Source: Physocladia obscura (lineage: Eukaryota > Chytridiomycota > Chytridiomycetes > Chytridiales > Chytriomycetaceae). From it: a stretch of DNA of 10,144 nt. The notes beneath the pieces were generated by a model, which saw only the letters and a list, made by a program, of their open reading frames with translations, ran no database searches and was not told where the DNA came from. Position numbers and translations under genes: made by a program. This document shows positions 7,379-10,144 of the stretch, in pieces. The stretch is taken from the NCBI GenBank assembly GCA_027596945.1, contig JADGJH010001405.1, positions 1-10,144 on the forward strand, read 5' to 3'. How positions within the stretch are numbered: position 1 is the first letter of the stretch; every line of letters begins with the position of its first letter.

Positions 7379-7889
7379 TCAAATATGTGAGATCCTGATC
7401 AACTTATTCCAAAACTTTTGAAAAGGGTTCTTCATTGAAATTTGCTTGTGTGTAGCATTCTTTGCAGCTGAAATCTGTTTATCTTCACATATTGGCTTCT
7501 GTAATAATACTTCAGATTCAAATACCACAGGTATCTAGATAGAAAACAAACAAGAAGTTTTGACTAAAATTATCAATATTGTCCATGGAAAGAATTTGAA
7601 TGGAATCTGCAGATGCAGGATTCAACACAGCACCACATCTACCTACTGTTGTAGCTCCATAACCACATGCAATGCTGTAACCACAAGTAGCACCATGTTA
7701 CCCTGTTTTTGCTGTCTGCATTGGTTTCATTGCCACTCTGCCTCTACCAGCCCAATAGCCTCTGATAATTTGCTCCAGAATTCCTTTGTAAAAAATGCCT
7801 GGAAGATTTCCAAAACTTAAAACTGGATCATGTACTTCTACGGAAATTTTTTGCCTTGGTCCTCCTAAGAAATTGAAGACAAGGACCAT
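7379..7889 (-). CDS. Possible minus-strand gene of unknown function
   Basis: Two open stretches on the minus strand look protein-like. The first runs from an ATG at 7889 to a TAA at 7698 (63 codons) and includes a Gly/Arg segment (GYWAGRGR); an acceptor-like TTCTTAG ending at 7865 falls inside it. The same frame stays open past that TAA down to 7516. The second begins after a strong acceptor (TTTTCTATCTAG ending at 7535) and runs 51 codons to a TGA at 7379-7381. Minus-strand AATAAA at 7317-7322 lies 57 nt beyond that stop. A GTAACA donor at 7701 would join the two blocks but reads the second in a different frame, also open for 34 codons. I recognise no family. It could be a small spliced gene divergent from CK1, a decayed gene with an internal stop, or chance. 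Confidence 0.27.
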
Positions 7890-8375
7890 GTATTAATGTA
7901 TTGCAGCAAAACCCAAAATCTTAGAGAACACATAAATAATTAAATTAATAGGAAAATTAAAGATTATGCAGAAATTAAAAAGAAAAAAAAATTGAAACTA
8001 ATTACTGGGAATTATCAAGTTTTAAATGCAACACTATCACCAAGAGAACAAATTTATGTGATGGCAAAAGGAAAAAAACTGCCTTAAGCACAAACAGGAA
8101 ACCTCAGACAAAAAAACTAGTCAAGATTTTATTTGATCAAATTTCAAGTACTATTTCTGAATTTTTTGCCTTTTTTTTTATTTGTGTCAAAGCGGTGGTT
8201 TACTTGTAGGCGGAGTGACACAGTAGAAAAGTATTATTCTTTGTAGAAATAAGACTGAAAATGTGAAGTTGAAGAATGGAAGTTCGTGATCAATTTATTG
8301 TTTTCAAGAACGCAATAATATCAGTTTCTTTGTTTTGAACGGGGAGGGGACGCCACACCAACAAATCAAAGTATC

Positions 8376-8419
8376 AACCGGCAATTGTCCGTGAAACAAT
8401 CCCACCGATTAGTCCGGTT
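8376..8419. repeat. Nested inverted repeats in CK1 upstream region
   Basis: The outer arms are AACCGG (8376-8381) and CCGGTT (8414-8419). The inner arms are ATTGT (8384-8388) and ACAAT (8396-8400). They sit 65-108 bp before the CK1 start codon, so they could be a factor-binding site or a leader hairpin. The arms are short and chance occurrence is plausible. Confidence 0.4.
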
Positions 8420-8483
8420 CTGAAGTTGGGCTAAACGCAAACCCGAAAGTAAACTTTCTGTTACACCAATCTATCCACTTCAG

Positions 8484-9990
8484 ATGCAAGCGCCGTCCCC
8501 CGGCTCCGCTGCTCCCGCTGCCTCTGTGCCGCACCCGCTCACCGAACTTGGCATCGGTGGCAAGTATCGTCTTGGCCGCAAGATTGGCTCAGGCTCCTTC
8601 GGCGACATCTTTCTTGGTTGGTTCTTTGTCTGTTCTTCCGTTAATCTAACTCTTTTGCTCTTACTCTTAATCATTGCTGTGACCTTTACCTTTACCGTTG
8701 CCATTGCCATTGACATCCGCTCTCATTAAACCCGTCAACGTTGACCCAGGAACTAACACTATCAACGGCGAAGAAGTCGCCATTAAGCTTGAGTCTGTGC
8801 GCGCAAAACACCCGCAGCTCGAATACGAGGCCCGCGTCTACAAGTCTTTGGCTGGCGGTGGTACGTCTCCCTTCCTTATTTATCTTAAATCCTGAACTTT
8901 TAAATAGTCGGTATTCCGTTTGTGAGATACTTCGGCGTTGAAGCCGGCTATAACTGCATGGTTCTCGACCTCCTTGGTCCGTCTCTTGAAGACCTTTTCA
9001 ATTTTTGTGGCCGAAAGTTTTCAATCAAAACCGTCTTGCTTCTCGCCGACCAATTGGTGACTTTCGCCACCCATCTTTTCAAAAACATCAAACTAAAAGG
9101 AAAAAACAACGGCATGACTTTCATATTCTCTCCATCATAGCTCTCTCGAATTGAATACATTCATTCTAAAAACTTTATCCATCGTGACATTAAGCCTGAC
9201 AATTTTCTAATGGGTTTAGGCAAGCGCGGAAACCAGGTCAATGTGATTGATTTTGGACTTGCCAAAAAATACCGCGACCCGAAAACCCATTTGCATATTC
9301 CATACAAGGAAAACAAGAATTTGACAGGCACGGCGAGATACGTGAGTATAAACACGCATCTGGGCGTCGGTAAGTTTGCTTCGGGGGGTTTTTTTTTCTT
9401 CCTGTGGGTATTCTCATTGATAATTAACAGAACAATCTCGTCGTGACGACTTGGAGTCTCTAGGATACGTTCTCATGTACTTTTGTCGAGGATCTTTGCC
9501 ATGGCAGGGTCTTAAAGCTGCAACAAAAAAGCAGAAGTATGACCGCATCATGGAAAAGAAGATGACAACACCTGCAGATCATTTGTGCCGGTATAACGCT
9601 TCTTTTTTTTTTTTTTTTTGGTTTTGTTTTTTTTGTGGAACGGTGGGGTTTCCATGAATATTAAAAATGAATTCTTTCCAGGGGATTTCCGAATGAATTT
9701 GTGGTATATCTCAATTATACAAGATCTTTACGGTTCGATGATAAGCCAGATTACTCCTACTTGCGCAAAATCTTTAGAGATTTGTTTATACGAGAAGGGT
9801 TCCACTACGACTACGTGTTTGATTGGACGGTTGTCAAGTACCAGGTACCAAATCCCATTGTTAAGTCTCACTTTTTGCCTTAAATTTTTTTCTTTAATGA
9901 TTCAAGAAGAGTTATTGACTTTTTTTCCTTATTATTACTAATCCAAACCAGCAAGAGGCAAACGAACGCCGGCAGAACCAAGATGAATGA
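8484..9990 (+). CDS. CK1: Casein kinase 1 (Hhp1 / CK1 delta-epsilon type)
   Basis: Ser/Thr protein kinase preferring acidic or pre-phosphorylated substrates; fungal Hhp-type CK1 acts in DNA repair, cohesin and spindle signalling. Exons are 8484-8616, 8750-8860, 8908-9056, 9141-9369, 9431-9590, 9682-9844 and 9952-9990, giving 327 residues and TGA. Visible features: GSGSFGDIF glycine loop, catalytic Lys57 in [25 protein letters not shown] with Asp147, DFG with Asp168, the CK1-specific SINTHLG in place of [18 protein letters not shown], the SLPWQGLKA block and [22 protein letters not shown] and YDYVFDW place it nearer delta/epsilon and Hhp1 than CK1 alpha. The N terminus is an Ala/Pro-rich ~20 residues before the kinase core. 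The tail after FDW is only about 18 residues, far shorter than the inhibitory tails of delta/epsilon. SINTHLG is preceded by Val199 where the family usually has Ala. Each intron removal restores a conserved family motif. Confidence 0.97.
8617..8749 (+). other. CK1 intron 1 (133 nt)
   Basis: GTTGGT donor and GACCCAG acceptor, phase 1. Removal fuses the glycine-loop exon to the VAIK exon (IFLGTN...GEEVAIK), as in the family. The donor is weak; GTTCTT four bases on is an alternative that would break the frame. Confidence 0.85.
8861..8907 (+). other. CK1 intron 2 (47 nt)
   Basis: GTACGT donor and AATAG acceptor, phase 1. It is the shortest intron in the window. Splicing rebuilds the GGVGIP segment of the kinase. 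Confidence 0.93.
9057..9140 (+). other. CK1 intron 3 (84 nt)
   Basis: GTGACT donor and CATAG acceptor, phase 0. Splicing joins LADQL to [11 protein letters not shown]. Its length is a multiple of three, but the acceptor TAG is itself an in-frame stop, so retention would truncate the kinase before the catalytic loop. Confidence 0.93.
9370..9430 (+). other. CK1 intron 4 (61 nt)
   Basis: GTAAGT donor and AACAG acceptor, phase 1. Splicing rebuilds the Glu codon of EQSRRDD. It contains a G6-T run. Confidence 0.95.
9591..9681 (+). other. CK1 intron 5 (91 nt) with long poly-T
   Basis: GTATAA donor and TTCCAG acceptor, phase 2. Splicing rebuilds the Arg of CRGFP. A run of 17 T (9603-9619), followed by more T-rich sequence, lies near the donor rather than at the acceptor; its length may be unreliable in the assembly. 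Confidence 0.92.
9845..9951 (+). other. CK1 intron 6 (107 nt)
   Basis: GTACCA donor and AACCAG acceptor, with a clear TACTAAT branch-point-like sequence at 9936-9942. Phase 0. It separates a 12-codon final exon. Retention gives an alternative ending with a stop at 9881-9883. Confidence 0.85.
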
Positions 9991-10144
9991 AACTACTTCT
10001 TCAGATTCTGGGCTGAAAAAAGTAATTGGAGGAGAAGGAAATAGTAGTTTTTGTGATTGGGTTTTTTTTTTTTTTTTTTTTTTGGGGTTTGGTTGGGGGG
10101 GTTTTTTTTTGGGGGGTTTTTGGGGGCGGTTTTTTTTTTGGGTT
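9991..10144. other. CK1 3' flank ending in G/T homopolymer
   Basis: 9991-10060 is ordinary 3' untranslated sequence without an AATAAA. From 10061 to 10144 every base is G or T except one C at 10127, including a run of 22 T (10062-10083) and several G runs. It has no telomere-like period and looks like low-quality contig-end sequence. Confidence 0.7.

Larger units (their letters stand above)
6938..8483. other. Long intergenic region between DNMT2 and CK1
   Basis: 6938-7000 is DNMT2 3' untranslated sequence with AATAAA at 6974-6979. The segment 7379-7889 holds a possible minus-strand gene, described separately. 7890-8330 is very AT-rich with no supported feature. 8340-8483 is more GC-rich and should hold the CK1 promoter and leader, including nested inverted repeats at 8376-8419. 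No tRNA, rRNA or transposon was recognised. Confidence 0.55.

Noticed and set aside
7698..7889. Mitochondrial ATP synthase small subunit (faint similarity of a LP...RGY segment to subunit f)
   Set aside because: Only a few residues coincide and the rest, including the C-terminal region, does not fit; I do not assign it.
10061..10144. Telomere
   Set aside because: G and T runs are irregular and long, with no TTAGGG-like or TG1-3-like unit.
1..10144. tRNA genes, CRISPR arrays, transposons
   Set aside because: No convincing box A/box B pair, no regularly spaced repeats, and no transposase, reverse transcriptase or terminal repeats were seen on either strand.

Overview
The window looks like nuclear DNA from a fungus, probably an early-diverging (chytrid-like or other non-Dikarya) lineage. 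It is AT-rich between genes. Genes are interrupted by short GT-AG introns (47-133 nt in the well-supported cases) and AATAAA signals follow stop codons. The casein kinase resembles fission-yeast Hhp-type CK1, and an intact Dnmt2 is present, which many ascomycetes have lost. The lineage is inferred from gene content and intron style, not from a marker gene.

Three genes are well supported, all on the + strand. (1) About 838-4747 is a large CCR4-class exonuclease/deadenylase of the endonuclease-exonuclease-phosphatase (EEP) fold. The catalytic domain is embedded in Ser/Asn/Gln-rich, prion-like sequence and no leucine-rich repeats are visible. Four introns are modelled; three are firm and the first, with the start codon, is tentative. 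(2) 5500-6937 is a complete Dnmt2/TRDMT1 tRNA cytosine-5 methyltransferase with one 49-nt intron just after the catalytic PPCQP motif. (3) 8484-9990 is a complete CK1 (Hhp1/delta/epsilon-like) protein kinase in seven exons, with an unusually short C-terminal tail.

The gaps hold weaker candidates. On the minus strand, 381-899 is a 172-codon ATG-initiated ORF with hydrophobic segments, followed by a 65-codon ORF at 155-352 that ends next to a minus-strand AATAAA. A second possible minus-strand gene lies at about 7379-7889, between DNMT2 and CK1, with splice signals and a minus-strand AATAAA. None of these products is recognised. The right end (10061-10144) is almost pure G/T homopolymer and looks like a contig-end artefact.

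The three main genes do not form an operon or an obvious pathway. Two act on RNA (mRNA poly(A) shortening, tRNA C5 methylation) and the third is a general signalling kinase. No mobile element, CRISPR array, rRNA or tRNA gene was seen. The most interesting points are within the CCR4-like gene: an intron of 81 nt with no stop codon directly before the catalytic Glu codon, an approximately 90-residue disordered insertion between two catalytic residues, and a PAM2-like motif.
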